Positions 24,347-34,730 are shown, counted from the first letter of the stretch. The stretch: 64,000 nt of DNA from Enterococcus larvae (GCF_017830045.1 NZ_JAEDXU010000009.1:1-64000), one strand, 5' to 3'. Made by a program: numbers and translations. The notes: generated by a model from the sequence alone, not told the origin.

Positions 24347-25288
24347 ATGAATTTTCAAGTACTTTTATACTATCAATATACGACAATCGAGGATCCGGAG
24401 CAGTTTGCAAAAGAACATCTGGCATTTTGTCAGTCGTTGCATTTAAAGGGTAGAATTCTGGTGGCAAATGAAGGAATCAATGGGACACTATCGGGAACAG
24501 TGGAAGAAACAAATCAATATATGGAAATGATGCTGGCAGACGAACGCTTTAAGGATACTTTTTTTAAAGTTGATACGGCAGATGAGCACGCCTTCAAAAA
24601 GCTGTTTGTTCGTCCAAGACAAGAGTTGGTAGCTCTGAATCTGGAAGACGATATCGATCCGTTGGCATTAACAGGTAAGTATCTTGATCCAGAAGCATTT
24701 CGGGAAGCTTTGATCGATGAAAATACGATTGTTTTAGATGCCAGAAATGATTATGAATATGATCTAGGCCACTTTAGAGGTGCTGTTCGTCCCGATATCC
24801 GCAATTTTAGAGAGCTGCCGCAATGGATTCGTGAGAATAAGGAGCAGTTCATGGATAAGAAGGTTGTTACCTATTGTACTGGTGGTATCCGATGCGAGAA
24901 ATTTTCCGGTTGGCTTCTGAGAGAAGGCTTTGAGGATGTCGGTCAGCTACATGGAGGAATCGCAAATTATGGTAGAGATCCAAAAACCATGGGAGAGTAT
25001 TGGGATGGAAAAATGTATGTGTTTGATGAGCGAATCAGTGTAGAAATCAATCAGGTAGATAAACAGATCATCGGAAAAGATTGGTTTGATGGTACTCCTT
25101 GTGAGCGTTATATTAATTGCGCGAATCCATACTGTAACAGACAAATCCTCGCATCGGAAGAGAATGAAGAAAAACATTTGGGCGGCTGCTCAGTGGAATG
25201 CAGCCAGCATCCTGCAAATCGCTACATGCAGACACACCATTTAAGCGAAGAGGAAGTCACAGAACGATTAGCTCAACTGACGAAATAG
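24347..25288 (+). CDS. trhO: tRNA uridine-34 hydroxylase TrhO (rhodanese-domain)
   Basis: A 313-residue protein of the TrhO/YceA family. The N-terminal acylphosphatase-like part contains [16 protein letters not shown]. The central rhodanese domain has [16 protein letters not shown] and the catalytic loop [12 protein letters not shown]-terminal cysteine cluster (CANPYCN...GGCSVEC) is a likely metal site. TrhO hydroxylates uridine 34 of several tRNAs with molecular oxygen, the first step to mo5U/cmo5U. ATG 24347 is used because AAAGGAG lies seven bases upstream; that site is the in-register continuation of the repeat array. No other gene shares its transcript. Confidence 0.93.
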   Translation: MNFQVLLYYQYTTIEDPEQFAKEHLAFCQSLHLKGRILVANEGINGTLSGTVEETNQYMEMMLADERFKDTFFKVDTADEHAFKKLFVRPRQELVALNLEDDIDPLALTGKYLDPEAFREALIDENTIVLDARNDYEYDLGHFRGAVRPDIRNFRELPQWIRENKEQFMDKKVVTYCTGGIRCEKFSGWLLREGFEDVGQLHGGIANYGRDPKTMGEYWDGKMYVFDERISVEINQVDKQIIGKDWFDGTPCERYINCANPYCNRQILASEENEEKHLGGCSVECSQHPANRYMQTHHLSEEEVTERLAQLTK

Positions 25289-25410
25289 ATAATAGAAGAA
25301 AGCACTGTTCCCGCTTCATCTGATGAACCTATCAACTGCTTCAATTCCATTTGCTGTTTTTTTATGCTATTTTATTGAGGAATGATAAGCTCTTATAAGC
25401 ATTTTTCTTA

Positions 25411-25439
25411 TTGACTGACTCTGAAAAATCAAGTATAGT
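25411..25439 (+). promoter_or_regulatory. Promoter of the metY-metA transcript
   Basis: TTGACT (25411-25416), 17-base spacer, TATAGT (25434-25439), placed just before the T-box leader. Confidence 0.8.
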
Positions 25440-25467
25440 GTATGCAATAACATAGGTTATACGCATT

Positions 25468-25756
25468 GAAAAGAAGAGTACAGATTGACGAATTTTAAAG
25501 AGAGCTTCAGTAGGTGAAAAGAAGCAGAGGAAGCAATTTGGAAGATGGTCTTTGAGCAGGTGGTCGTGAATCGATGAGACAAACGATCAACGGGGATGCC
25601 CGTTACAGCATAGCAGTATTGATGAATGAGAATGTTCAGAAACATCTGTACTGATTGAGGCTGTATTTGAAAGAATACAGCAAAAAAAGGTGGTAACACG
25701 GAGTTTAAGCTCCCGTCCTTTTCCGCAGACTTGCGGGAAAAGACGGGAGCTTTTTG
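25468..25756 (+). ncRNA. T-box riboswitch (probably methionine) with terminator
   Basis: A ~290-base leader. The conserved T-box AAGGTGGTAACACGG is at 25687-25701, upstream stem I elements include AGAGAG, GGTG and GGAAGATG, and CCCGTTACAG lies in stem III territory. The terminator is GCTCCCGTC...GACGGGAGC (25709-25750) with a T run; the T-box side can form the antiterminator. The best specifier candidate is ATG at 25574-25576, which fits the methionine-synthesis genes downstream. Uncharged tRNA-Met would pair there and stabilise the antiterminator. Specifier assignment is by position and context. Confidence 0.88.
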
Positions 25757-25815
25757 CTTATAAATCAAGGCAGAAAACAAAAAAATGAAGTAGAAAAATC
25801 ATGGAGGGATCAATT

Positions 25816-27087
25816 ATGGAATTTGAAACAAAGTGTCTACACGCAGGCTACCAGCCGGGGAATGGGGAACCCAGAGTTGTGCCGATCGTTCAAAGTACGA
25901 CGTATACGTATGATTCAACAGAGGAAATCGGGAAGCTGTTTGATTTAGAAACAGCGGGTTATTTTTACACACGGATCGGGAATCCGACAACAAATGCAAC
26001 TGAAGAAAAAATTGCTGCGCTAGAGGGCGGTGTTGGTGCACTGTGTACAGCTTCGGGACAAGCTGCAACCTTCTTTGCGATCCTGAATATTCTGGAATCT
26101 GGCGATCATTTGGTTTCTTCTTCCTACGTTTATGGCGGTACATTCAATCTATTTGCTCACACTTTTAGGAAAATGGGTATTGAAGTCACCTTTGTTGATC
26201 AAACAGCTCCACTAGAGGAATTGAAAAAGGCGATTCGTCCGAATACCAAAGCAGTGTTTGCAGAAACAATCGCCAATCCTGCCATGCATGTGCTTGATAT
26301 TGAGAAGTTTGTACAGCTGGCCCATGAAGCCGAGCTGCCATTTCTTATTGATAATACATTTGCAACACCTTATTTCTGTCGACCAATCGAATATGGAGCA
26401 GATATTGTGATCCATAGCACGACAAAATATCTGGATGGGCATGCTGTGCAAACGGGTGGAGTCATTGTTGATAGTGGGAAGTTCAATTGGGCCAACGGCA
26501 AATTTCCGCAATTAAGTGAACCAGATGTTACCTATCATAACTTGGTTTATACAGAAACTTTTGGATCAGCTGCTTATATCACTAAAGCACGAGTACAGCT
26601 GATGAGAGATTTGGGCGCGACACCTTCACCGCAAAATTCCTTTTTGCTGAATCTGGGAATGGAAACTTTGGCTGTCAGAATGGATCGTCATTATCAAAAT
26701 GCGTTAGCAGTTGCTGAATTTTTAAAGGAGCAGCCGTCCGTTTCATCCGTTACGTATCCGGGTCTGGAAAGTGATGAGAACTATGAACTGGCACAAAAGT
26801 ATGTACCGAATGGTCTGTGCGGTGTGATTTCCTTTGAAGTTGGGGCAGGAAAAGAAACTGCTGCTAAATGGTTGGATGCTTTAGAACTGGTATCTTTGGA
26901 GGTTCACGTGGCGGATATTCGGACTTGTGCATTACATCCGGCTACCTCAACGCATCGTCAGCTTTCAGAAGAAGAACTGAAAAGTGCTGGTATTTCTTCT
27001 GGATTGATTCGCATTTCTTGCGGTATTGAAAATGTAAATGATATTTTAGCGGATTTAAAACAAGCATTTGAACAATTGGAGGCCTAA
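25816..27087 (+). CDS. metY: O-acetylhomoserine sulfhydrylase (MetY)
   Basis: A 423-residue PLP-dependent Cys/Met metabolism enzyme. The PLP lysine is in HSTTKYLDGHA, and the YTRIGNPTTNATEEKIAALEGG segment near the N-terminus is typical of O-acetylhomoserine sulfhydrylases (about 420-430 residues), longer than the ~380-residue cystathionine synthases. It would make homocysteine from O-acetylhomoserine and sulfide. It is the first gene after the T-box and five bases before metA, which makes its substrate. ATG 25816 has GGAGGG upstream; an upstream in-frame ATG at 25801 lies on the ribosome binding site. Confidence 0.9.
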   Translation: MEFETKCLHAGYQPGNGEPRVVPIVQSTTYTYDSTEEIGKLFDLETAGYFYTRIGNPTTNATEEKIAALEGGVGALCTASGQAATFFAILNILESGDHLVSSSYVYGGTFNLFAHTFRKMGIEVTFVDQTAPLEELKKAIRPNTKAVFAETIANPAMHVLDIEKFVQLAHEAELPFLIDNTFATPYFCRPIEYGADIVIHSTTKYLDGHAVQTGGVIVDSGKFNWANGKFPQLSEPDVTYHNLVYTETFGSAAYITKARVQLMRDLGATPSPQNSFLLNLGMETLAVRMDRHYQNALAVAEFLKEQPSVSSVTYPGLESDENYELAQKYVPNGLCGVISFEVGAGKETAAKWLDALELVSLEVHVADIRTCALHPATSTHRQLSEEELKSAGISSGLIRISCGIENVNDILADLKQAFEQLEA

Positions 27088-27092
27088 GCGTA

Positions 27093-28031
27093 ATGCCAAT
27101 CAAATTGATTGAAGACTTTCCTGCAAAACAGGTATTGGAAAAAGAGAATATATTTGCGATCGATAATGAACGAGCAGCAGCACAAGATATCCGTCCGTTG
27201 AAGCTGTTGATTTTGAATTTGATGCCAAATAAAATCGATACAGAAACCCAACTGCTCCGCTTGATCAGTCAAAGTCCGCTGCAAATTGATGTTGATTTCT
27301 TGAAAATTTCTTCACACATCCATAAAAATACTAGTGTGACTCATCTAGCACAATTCTATCTGTCATTTGACGAGATACGAGAACGGACATATGACGGCAT
27401 GATCATTACTGGAGCACCTGTTGAACAGATGCCTTTTGAAGAGGTGAATTACTGGCAGGAGATGGTGGAAATCATGGATTGGAGTCAGACGAATGTGACT
27501 TCTGTTATTCATATTTGCTGGGGGGCACAGGCTGGGTTGTATCATCATTATCAAGTTGATAAAACAAGCTATGATAAAAAATTATTTGGGATTTACAGCC
27601 AGTACCCTACAGAAAATCATCGCCTCTTTCGCGGCTTTGACGATCGCTTTGATGCACCGCAATCTCGCTACACAGGAATCAATGAAAAGCAAATCGACCC
27701 GGCTCGTCTACGTGTAGTTGCTGGGAATCCTGACATAGGCGGAACGATCCTGATTTCTGCTGACAATCATGATATTTTTCTGTTGGGACATTTTGAATAC
27801 GATACAGATTCTTTAAAACAGGAGTATCTCCGCGATCAGGAGAAGGGACTGGATACAGCTATACCCGAGAATTATTTTATTGATGATTCTGTAGAGAAGG
27901 GGATTTGCAATACTTGGCGCAGTCATGCTCATCTGTTGTATCGTAACTGGCTGAACGATGTTTATCAGCTAACACCGTACGACCTAAATGAAATCCTAAC
28001 GATTCAAAAAGCACGATTGAAAAAAAGATAA
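27093..28031 (+). CDS. metA: Homoserine O-acetyl/succinyltransferase (MetA)
   Basis: A 312-residue MetA-type acyltransferase: LKLLILNLMPNKIDTETQLLRLI near the N-terminus, the nucleophile elbow HICWGAQAG with catalytic Cys, and the HFEYD motif with His/Glu. MetA enzymes acylate homoserine; in Gram-positives, acetyl-CoA is the usual donor, which suits the adjacent O-acetylhomoserine sulfhydrylase. Acyl specificity rests on one active-site residue that I have not assigned. It follows metY at five bases with GGAGG inside the metY 3' end, so translation is coupled. Confidence 0.92.
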   Translation: MPIKLIEDFPAKQVLEKENIFAIDNERAAAQDIRPLKLLILNLMPNKIDTETQLLRLISQSPLQIDVDFLKISSHIHKNTSVTHLAQFYLSFDEIRERTYDGMIITGAPVEQMPFEEVNYWQEMVEIMDWSQTNVTSVIHICWGAQAGLYHHYQVDKTSYDKKLFGIYSQYPTENHRLFRGFDDRFDAPQSRYTGINEKQIDPARLRVVAGNPDIGGTILISADNHDIFLLGHFEYDTDSLKQEYLRDQEKGLDTAIPENYFIDDSVEKGICNTWRSHAHLLYRNWLNDVYQLTPYDLNEILTIQKARLKKR

Positions 28032-28345
28032 CGTTTATAAGAATAGGCCGAGGCAGAAGTGTTTAGCTACAAGCACAAGGTAGGTACTTTTCAGCATCTG
28101 TTCTGCTTAATTTATAAGCAACCACAGTGATTCAAAACAATAAGCCGAAATTCACGAAAATTGTTTCACAAATTTTTGTTGAATTCCGGCTTATTGCCGT
28201 AGGAGCTGCTTCTGACTCGCCGTTTATTCGGATTTAAGGTATGAAAAAGAGAGTGGAAACAGATTATTGTCCCACTCACTTTTTGGCATTAGATATTGCC
28301 TAGCTGAACAGGTTGTGACAAACTAGTATAGAAGAGGTGAAGATC
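28032..28345 (+). repeat. Dispersed intergenic repeat before gldA
   Basis: No gene is present in these 314 bases. An inverted repeat (AATAAGCCGAAATTCACGAA near 28140 with TTGAATTCCGGCTTATT near 28179) is followed by TGCCGTAGGAGCTGC, CTCGCCGTTTAT and GAGTGGAAACAG. The last part pairs ATTGTCCCACTC with upstream bases only weakly. The same block order occurs inverted at 19183-19315. TTGTCCCACTC is also found near 110. Confidence 0.65.
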
Positions 28346-29443
28346 ATGGAAAAATTATTTATCAGTCCATCAAAATATGTGCAAGGAGAACATGTACTTC
28401 AACAGAGCGCCGAGTATCTGAAAGAGTTAGGAAGTAAGCTATTGCTGCTCACAGATTCCTTTGTTTGGGACATGCTTGGGAAGGACTACGAAGAGTATTT
28501 GAAGGCAGCTGGACTGGAAGTAGAGTCTGCAATATTCTCAGGAGAGGTATCTCCGGAAGCTATCAGTCAACTATCAAAAGACATTGAAGCCAATAGTATT
28601 GAAGTACTGGCAGCATTAGGTGGCGGGAAAATCATTGATATAGGAAAAGCAATCGCCGCAAAGTTGAAGCTGAAAATAGCGATACTGCCCACTACAGCGT
28701 CAACAGATGCACCGACTTCCTCTGTTTCTGTTTTCTATGAAGCAGACGGACGTTTTAGAAACTATGAATTTTATCAAAGAAATCCTGATCTTGTACTTGT
28801 TGATACTGCAGTAGTTGTCAATGCACCAGCTCGTCTTTTGGCAGCCGGGATTGCTGACGGCTTATCAACTGCAATTGAAGCAAGAGCTGTATGGAAAAAA
28901 CAAGGAGCAAATATTTTAGGGAAAGCACCGACTTTGACCGCGTTGGCAATTGCTGAAAAATGTGAGGAAATCCTGTTCAGCTATGGTTTGCAGGCGATGG
29001 AAGATAATAGGAATAAAACAGTAACACCAGCGTTTGATGCGGTGGTTGAAGCAAATACATTAATGAGTGGACTAGGCTTTGAAAGTGGTGGTCTGGCAGC
29101 TGCTCATGCACTGCATAATGGTTTTTCTGCCATTCATGGTAAGGCAGATCAGCTGATGCATGGGGAGAAGGTAGCATTCACGACTCTTGTACAATTGGTT
29201 TTAGAAAAGCAGTCAGAAGAAATGTTGAAACGCTATATTACGCTTTTCCGCGAGTTAGGTTTACCAACTACCTGTGAAGACATGGGGATTGATACAAAAG
29301 ATGAAGAGCAATTACTGACAATCGCTCGACAGTCAATGGTCAAAGGAGATAGTCTGCAGCAAATGCCAATGAAACTGTCCGAAGAAGATATCATAGAAGG
29401 GATACGAGAATTGGATCGATTTGTTCTTGTGAACTATTCATGA
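28346..29443 (+). CDS. gldA: Glycerol dehydrogenase family protein
   Basis: A 365-residue iron/zinc-dependent group III alcohol dehydrogenase. The nucleotide motif GGGKIIDIGKAIA is at ~91-103, TTASTDAPTSS lines the active site, and metal ligands are in the D at the LLAAGIADGLST motif and HALHNGFSAIH. It oxidises glycerol to dihydroxyacetone with NAD+, or reduces related ketones. ATG 28346 has AGAGGTG upstream; the GTG within that site is not a good start. No dihydroxyacetone kinase genes adjoin it, so a metabolic role outside the usual dha cluster is possible. Confidence 0.87.
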   Translation: MEKLFISPSKYVQGEHVLQQSAEYLKELGSKLLLLTDSFVWDMLGKDYEEYLKAAGLEVESAIFSGEVSPEAISQLSKDIEANSIEVLAALGGGKIIDIGKAIAAKLKLKIAILPTTASTDAPTSSVSVFYEADGRFRNYEFYQRNPDLVLVDTAVVVNAPARLLAAGIADGLSTAIEARAVWKKQGANILGKAPTLTALAIAEKCEEILFSYGLQAMEDNRNKTVTPAFDAVVEANTLMSGLGFESGGLAAAHALHNGFSAIHGKADQLMHGEKVAFTTLVQLVLEKQSEEMLKRYITLFRELGLPTTCEDMGIDTKDEEQLLTIARQSMVKGDSLQQMPMKLSEEDIIEGIRELDRFVLVNYS

Positions 29444-29446
29444 AAA

Positions 29447-29492
29447 AATAAATGAGCGAGTCTCCATAAAAGGGAGGCTCGCTCATTTTTAG
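29447..29492. terminator. Bidirectional terminator between gldA and glnQ
   Basis: Stem AAATGAGCGAG(T)CTCC / GGAG(G)CTCGCTCATTT between convergent genes, A-rich on the left and T-rich on the right. Confidence 0.85.
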
Positions 29493-29496
29493 TTTA

Positions 29497-30234
29497 TCAG
29501 ATATTCAATACTTTATTCAGGAAGTCCTGTGTACGTTCATGCTGCGGTGACTCGAAGATTTGTTGTGGTGTTCCATCTTCTAAGAAGTTGCCGCCATCGA
29601 TGAACATGACACGGTTGGCTACTTCTTTTGCAAAGCCCATTTCATGGGTAACGATAACCATGGTCATCCCTTGCTTTGCCAGCTTCTTCATAACGTTCAG
29701 CACATCGCCAACCATTTCCGGATCAAGCGCAGATGTCGGCTCGTCGAAAAGCATGATGTCCGGATTCATTGCAAGTGCTCGTGCAATCGCTACACGCTGC
29801 TTTTGCCCACCGGACAGAGATTTAGGATAGCTGTCTTTTTTGTCCGCCAAGCCGACTGTATCCAACAGCTTGACAGCTTTATCATTTGCTTCAGAAGGGG
29901 ACATACGTCCAAGATCGACAGGAGCCAATGTGATATTCTCTAATACAGACAGATGAGGAAACAAGTTGAAATGCTGGAATACCATTCCAATGTGCTGTCT
30001 AACCTTATTGATGTCGGTATTCTTGTCAGTCAAGTTTGCTCCGTCAATGATGATGTCCCCGCTTGTTGCTTCTTCTAATTGATTCAAGCAGCGCAGGAAT
30101 GTACTTTTACCTGAACCGGAAGGCCCGATGACGCAAACGACATCTCCTTCATTGATCGATACATTGATATCATTTAAAACGGTATTATCGCCATATTTTT
30201 TAACTAGATGCTCAACAAGAATTTTTTCTGTCAT
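29497..30234 (-). CDS. glnQ: Glutamine/amino acid ABC transporter ATPase (GlnQ)
   Basis: A 245-residue polar amino acid ABC ATPase: Walker [11 protein letters not shown]-loop [12 protein letters not shown], signature [15 protein letters not shown], Walker [14 protein letters not shown], and switch VTHEM. It energises the permease-binding fusion encoded directly upstream; its ATG is adjacent to that gene's stop, with GAGGGTG inside the upstream gene's end. The product sits on the cytosolic face of the membrane. Confidence 0.93.
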   Translation of the reverse strand: MTEKILVEHLVKKYGDNTVLNDINVSINEGDVVCVIGPSGSGKSTFLRCLNQLEEATSGDIIIDGANLTDKNTDINKVRQHIGMVFQHFNLFPHLSVLENITLAPVDLGRMSPSEANDKAVKLLDTVGLADKKDSYPKSLSGGQKQRVAIARALAMNPDIMLFDEPTSALDPEMVGDVLNVMKKLAKQGMTMVIVTHEMGFAKEVANRVMFIDGGNFLEDGTPQQIFESPQHERTQDFLNKVLNI

Positions 30235-32385
30235 TTATTTCACCCTCTTTTCCAGCACTTTAGCCAGTTTTGTTAATGATGTGATCAGAATAAGATACAT
30301 CACAGCGATGATCAGATAAACCATTGTACTCTGCAGATTACGTGCAACAATGATTTTCCCTGTCTGCAGTAACTCAATCAAACCGATTGCTGAAAGAATC
30401 GTTGTGTCCTTCAATGAAATAACAAACTGATTGACGAATGAAGGAAGCATGATTTTGATTGCCTGCGGTAAAATGATTTTTTGCATTGTCCGATTATAAG
30501 AAAGTCCTAAGCTTCGTGACGCCTCCATCTGTCCAACTGGCACAGCTTTGATACCACCACGAACGATTTCTGAAATATAAGCACTGGCATTCAAGGTCAA
30601 TGTAATGATCCCTGCAATAAACACCGGAATATTAAATCCAAGTAAACCGGGCAGGCCAAAGTAAATGAAGAAAGCTACAACCATCAATGGAATCCCACGA
30701 ATGATATCTACATAAATAGTTGCAAATACACGTAATGCTTTGATTGGTGAGACGCTGAATAGTCCAAAGATAACACCTAGAATCAAAGCTAGTACAAAGG
30801 AAATCAGTGTCAATTGAACCGTCATCCAAAGACCGCTCAACAGGCGCTTCCAGTTGTTTTTGATCATACCAGCAAACGTTGATTCATCTACTGTGTTTTC
30901 AACACTGCCGTCTTTCACGTATTTGCCGACAATCTCATCGTATTCACCAGTTCTTTTCAACTCAGCTAATCCCTCGTTGAACATTTCCACTAGCTCTGCA
31001 TTCTTTCCTTTTTTCACTGCGAAGCCATAAGAACCGCCTTCTTCACGAGGAATAGGTGTAGAGAGTGGCTGCCCTTGAGCAATCCCGTAGCCAATGACTG
31101 GATAATCGTCCATCATCGCATCGATTTCGTTGATTTCTAATGCACTGTAAAGGGCGTCAGTTGTATCAAGATATTTGATTGAGTAACCGTATTTATCCTT
31201 ATTTGCTTCCAGGAAGTCTGCGCTTTCTGTCCCAATTTTTGCACCGACTGTTTTGTCCTTCAAGTCACTGTATGAAGTGATAGAATCATTTCCCTCTTTA
31301 ACAGCGATCTGAATACCACTGTCGAAATATGGTGTGGAGAAGTCAAATGATTTTTCCCGTTCGTCAGTGATGGTCATCCCTGCAATCATGCCGTCTGCTT
31401 GACCGGATTCTACTGCTTGGACAGCTGAGCTGAAGCCGATGAATTTGAACTCGATCGTGAATCCTTGTAATTCAGCGATACGATTCATTAAATCAACATC
31501 GATGCCCTCATACTCACCATCAGCATTTTGAAATTCAAACGGAGCAAAAGTTGAATCACTGGCAATAGAGTAAACATCCTTTTTTGGTTCGATCTGTTTC
31601 ATCTCGGTATCATCATCTTCTGTACCAGATGAGATATATTTTGCAACGATTTTATCGTATGTGCCGTCTTCCTTCAGTTTTTTCAGACCGGCATTGAACA
31701 TTTCAATCAGTTCAGGGTTTTTGCCTTTTTTCACTGCAAACCCATAAGAACTGCCTGTTTCTTTATCTCCTACCAATTGCAGCTTTTGTCCATTAGTAAT
31801 AGCATAGCCAAGTACTGGATAGTCATCAAAAATTGCATCTGCTTCACCATTCTGAAGTGCTTGATAAAGACCTGTTGCATCATCAAAATTTTTGATTGTA
31901 TAACCATATTTATCCTCATTTTTTTCAAGGAATGCGGCACTTTCTGTACCAACTTTAGCAGCTACTGTTTTTCCATCTAAGTCGTCATAGTCTTTAATAG
32001 AAGTATTTCCTTGCTTGACTGCCATCTGCAGCCCGCTATCGAAATAAGGCTCTGAAAAATCAAATGATTTCTTTCGTTCGTCAGTAATACTCATACCGGC
32101 GATCATACCGTCAATTTGCCCTGATTGGACTGCTTGAATAGCAGAATCAAATCCAAGAGGCTTTAGATTTACGTTGAACCCTTGATCTTCGGCGATGGCA
32201 TTCAATAAGTCTATATCGATACCGATATATTCGTCATTTGAATCTTGGAATTCAAACGGAGCAAATGTCAAATCCGTTCCGATGTCATAGGTTTTTTCCT
32301 CTGCTGAAGCCGGTTTGCCGATTGTTAGAACAAACAGGCTGATAAGCATAGCGAGAAAAGAAAATAAAAGATGCTTCTTCTTCAT
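30235..32385 (-). CDS. glnP: GlnPH: two substrate-binding domains fused to an amino acid ABC permease
   Basis: A 716-residue fusion. A signal-anchor (about 5-28) ends PASAEEKTY. Two type II substrate-binding domains follow (about 30-255 and 265-490): each starts with FAPFEFQ and has DGMIAGM(S/T)ITDER, FDSGLQMAV/FDSGIQIAV and TESA. The two halves are close copies. The C-terminal ~220 residues form a permease domain with the EAA motif (ISEIVRGGIKAVPVGQMEASRSLGLSY). In Lactococcus, GlnPH imports glutamine, glutamate and asparagine with the two receptors differing in affinity. ATG 32385 follows AGGAGG; an upstream in-frame start at 32412 has no ribosome binding site. Confidence 0.92.
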   Translation of the reverse strand: MKKKHLLFSFLAMLISLFVLTIGKPASAEEKTYDIGTDLTFAPFEFQDSNDEYIGIDIDLLNAIAEDQGFNVNLKPLGFDSAIQAVQSGQIDGMIAGMSITDERKKSFDFSEPYFDSGLQMAVKQGNTSIKDYDDLDGKTVAAKVGTESAAFLEKNEDKYGYTIKNFDDATGLYQALQNGEADAIFDDYPVLGYAITNGQKLQLVGDKETGSSYGFAVKKGKNPELIEMFNAGLKKLKEDGTYDKIVAKYISSGTEDDDTEMKQIEPKKDVYSIASDSTFAPFEFQNADGEYEGIDVDLMNRIAELQGFTIEFKFIGFSSAVQAVESGQADGMIAGMTITDEREKSFDFSTPYFDSGIQIAVKEGNDSITSYSDLKDKTVGAKIGTESADFLEANKDKYGYSIKYLDTTDALYSALEINEIDAMMDDYPVIGYGIAQGQPLSTPIPREEGGSYGFAVKKGKNAELVEMFNEGLAELKRTGEYDEIVGKYVKDGSVENTVDESTFAGMIKNNWKRLLSGLWMTVQLTLISFVLALILGVIFGLFSVSPIKALRVFATIYVDIIRGIPLMVVAFFIYFGLPGLLGFNIPVFIAGIITLTLNASAYISEIVRGGIKAVPVGQMEASRSLGLSYNRTMQKIILPQAIKIMLPSFVNQFVISLKDTTILSAIGLIELLQTGKIIVARNLQSTMVYLIIAVMYLILITSLTKLAKVLEKRVK

Positions 32386-32629
32386 AAAAAAAATCCTCCT
32401 AAATATTTGCATATTTAGTAATTATATAGCAAAAAGCAGGTGGAAAACAAATATTTCAGCAGAATTTCTGAAAAAAATAAAAAAAAACTAACTTTCCATG
32501 TTATATTTTGTCACATATCAACGAATGGGATTTTAAAAACGTGAAGTTCCTATAAGGTTATTTTTTAAATCTTTAAGAAATTTTATAATGACTAAAAGAT
32601 ATATAAAATAACATAAATTATAGAAGTGG

Positions 32630-32643
32630 CGAAAATATGTTCG
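32630..32643. promoter_or_regulatory. LexA/DinR-like box upstream of uvrB
   Basis: CGAAAATATGTTCG matches the Firmicutes SOS box CGAAC-N4-GTTCG with one change (A for C at position 5). It lies 83 bases before the uvrB ATG and near a TAAAAT -10 candidate, so DNA-damage control of uvrBA is likely. Confidence 0.75.
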
Positions 32644-32725
32644 GTATGTTAAAATGATTCAGGGAGTAGAAATTATACTCTTTTCCTTTTTTAGTGAGAG
32701 AAACTACACGAAGGGAGAATATCGA

Positions 32726-34720
32726 ATGATTGAAAGAGATAACTCAAGAAAATTTGAATTGGTATCAAAGTATCAGCCCGACGGCGATCAGCCTCAGGCG
32801 ATTGAAAAGTTGATAGAAGGAGTCGAGGGTGGAGAAAAGGCTCAGATTCTTTTAGGTGCAACTGGAACAGGAAAAACCTTTACCATTTCGAACGTTATAA
32901 AGGAAGTAAATAAACCGACGCTTGTTATTGCGCATAATAAAACACTGGCAGGTCAGCTGTATGGGGAGTTCAAAGAATTTTTCCCAAATAATGCAGTAGA
33001 GTATTTTGTCAGCTATTATGATTTCTATCAGCCCGAGGCTTATGTACCTTCAAGTGATACATATATTGAAAAAGATGCCAGTATCAATGATGAAATCGAC
33101 AAATTGCGTCACTCGGCAACGAGTGCATTGCTGGAGCGTAATGATGTGATTGTTGTTGCTTCTGTTTCCTGTATCTTTGGTTTGGGAGATCCGGAGGAGT
33201 ACAATGATCAGGTAGTTTCTTTGCGAGTCGGCATGGAGATTGAACGAGGAGAGCTGTTGAAGCAGCTTGTAGGAATACAGTTCGATCGAAATGATATTGA
33301 CTTTCAACGGGGGCGTTTCCGTGTCCGAGGGGATGTTGTGGAAATTTTCCCAGCCTCTAAGGATGATCATGCATTGAGAGTTGAGTTTTTCGGTGATGAG
33401 ATCGAGCGAATCAGAGAAGTTGATGCGTTGACTGGTGAGATATTAGGTGAAACAGAACACGTAGCAATATTTCCGGCGACTCACTTTGTGACCAACGATG
33501 AACATATGGAACAGGCGATCGGACAAATTCAGGACGAATTGGATGAGCGTTTGAAGATCCTGCGCTCTGAAAATAAACTGCTGGAAGCGCAAAGGCTGGA
33601 GCAACGAACCAATTATGATATCGAAATGATGCGGGAGATGGGCTATACGTCTGGTATCGAGAATTATTCCAGACATATGGACGGACGTAAAGAAGGCGAA
33701 CCGCCGTACACATTAATGGATTTCTTCCCTGATGATTACCTGCTTGTGATCGATGAATCTCACGTGACGATGCCTCAGGTCAGAGGTATGTATAATGGAG
33801 ACCGAGCTAGAAAGCAAATGCTTGTGGATTATGGTTTTCGTCTGCCGAGTGCTCTGGACAATCGTCCTTTGCGATTAGAAGAATTTGAAGAGCATGTGCA
33901 TCAGATTGTTTATGTCTCTGCAACACCGGGACCTTATGAGCATGAACAGACAAATACCGTTATTCAACAAATCATTCGTCCGACAGGACTGCTTGATCCA
34001 TTGATCGAGGTTCGTCCAATCATGGGACAGATCGATGATTTAGTTGGAGAGATCAACGAACGAGTTGAGAAGAATCAACGGGTCTTTGTTACAACATTAA
34101 CGAAAAAAATGTCAGAGGACCTGACAGATTACTTTAAAGAGTTGGGAATCAAGGTCAAGTATCTGCATAGTGACATCAAGACGCTGGAGCGGACAGAGAT
34201 CATTCGAGATCTGCGTTTAGGTGAGTTTGATGTTCTTGTTGGGATCAATCTTTTGAGAGAAGGATTAGATGTTCCTGAAGTATCATTGATTGCTATCTTG
34301 GATGCTGATAAGGAAGGCTTCTTACGAAGTGAACGTTCCCTTGTACAGACGATCGGTCGAGCTGCCAGAAATGAAGAAGGCAAGGTCATCATGTACGCAG
34401 ATAAGATTACTGATTCAATGCAGAAGGCAATGGATGAAACAGCTCGTCGTCGGACGATTCAAGAAGAGTATAACGAGAAGCACGGCATCGTTCCGAAGAC
34501 GATCATCAAAGAAATTCGTGATTTGATCATGATTTCTAAGGTGGCTGAGGACGATGAAGAATACACTGTAAGCAAGTCTTATGATAAATTAACGAAACAG
34601 GAAAAAGATGATTTGCTGATGAAGCTGGAAAAAGAAATGAAGGATGCTGCCAAAGCGCTTGATTTTGAAGCGGCAGCAACGTTGAGAGATACGATCCTCG
34701 AATTAAAAGCTTCAGACTAG
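32726..34720 (+). CDS. uvrB: UvrB, nucleotide excision repair helicase subunit
   Basis: A 664-residue UvrB. Walker [11 protein letters not shown] near residue 40, the beta-hairpin [21 protein letters not shown] that wedges damaged DNA, DESH helicase motif ([11 protein letters not shown]), the [16 protein letters not shown] helicase motifs, and a C-terminal UvrB/UvrC interaction domain ([12 protein letters not shown]). UvrB verifies damage located by UvrA and recruits UvrC. ATG 32726 has AGGGAG upstream and matches the family N-terminus; an earlier in-frame start at 32654 adds a non-conserved leader. It is 10 bases ahead of uvrA. Confidence 0.96.
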   Translation: MIERDNSRKFELVSKYQPDGDQPQAIEKLIEGVEGGEKAQILLGATGTGKTFTISNVIKEVNKPTLVIAHNKTLAGQLYGEFKEFFPNNAVEYFVSYYDFYQPEAYVPSSDTYIEKDASINDEIDKLRHSATSALLERNDVIVVASVSCIFGLGDPEEYNDQVVSLRVGMEIERGELLKQLVGIQFDRNDIDFQRGRFRVRGDVVEIFPASKDDHALRVEFFGDEIERIREVDALTGEILGETEHVAIFPATHFVTNDEHMEQAIGQIQDELDERLKILRSENKLLEAQRLEQRTNYDIEMMREMGYTSGIENYSRHMDGRKEGEPPYTLMDFFPDDYLLVIDESHVTMPQVRGMYNGDRARKQMLVDYGFRLPSALDNRPLRLEEFEEHVHQIVYVSATPGPYEHEQTNTVIQQIIRPTGLLDPLIEVRPIMGQIDDLVGEINERVEKNQRVFVTTLTKKMSEDLTDYFKELGIKVKYLHSDIKTLERTEIIRDLRLGEFDVLVGINLLREGLDVPEVSLIAILDADKEGFLRSERSLVQTIGRAARNEEGKVIMYADKITDSMQKAMDETARRRTIQEEYNEKHGIVPKTIIKEIRDLIMISKVAEDDEEYTVSKSYDKLTKQEKDDLLMKLEKEMKDAAKALDFEAAATLRDTILELKASD

Positions 34721-34730
34721 GAGGTAAAAA

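Noticed and set aside
23778-24467. Reverse-strand reading frames of 60-120 codons with repeated peptides ([19 protein letters not shown])
   Set aside because: They run through the 104-bp repeat array in the wrong direction, lack ribosome binding sites and exist only because the repeat happens to be open in that frame.
25457-25780. Reverse-strand 107-codon frame in the metY leader
   Set aside because: It coincides with the T-box riboswitch, whose conserved elements explain the sequence.
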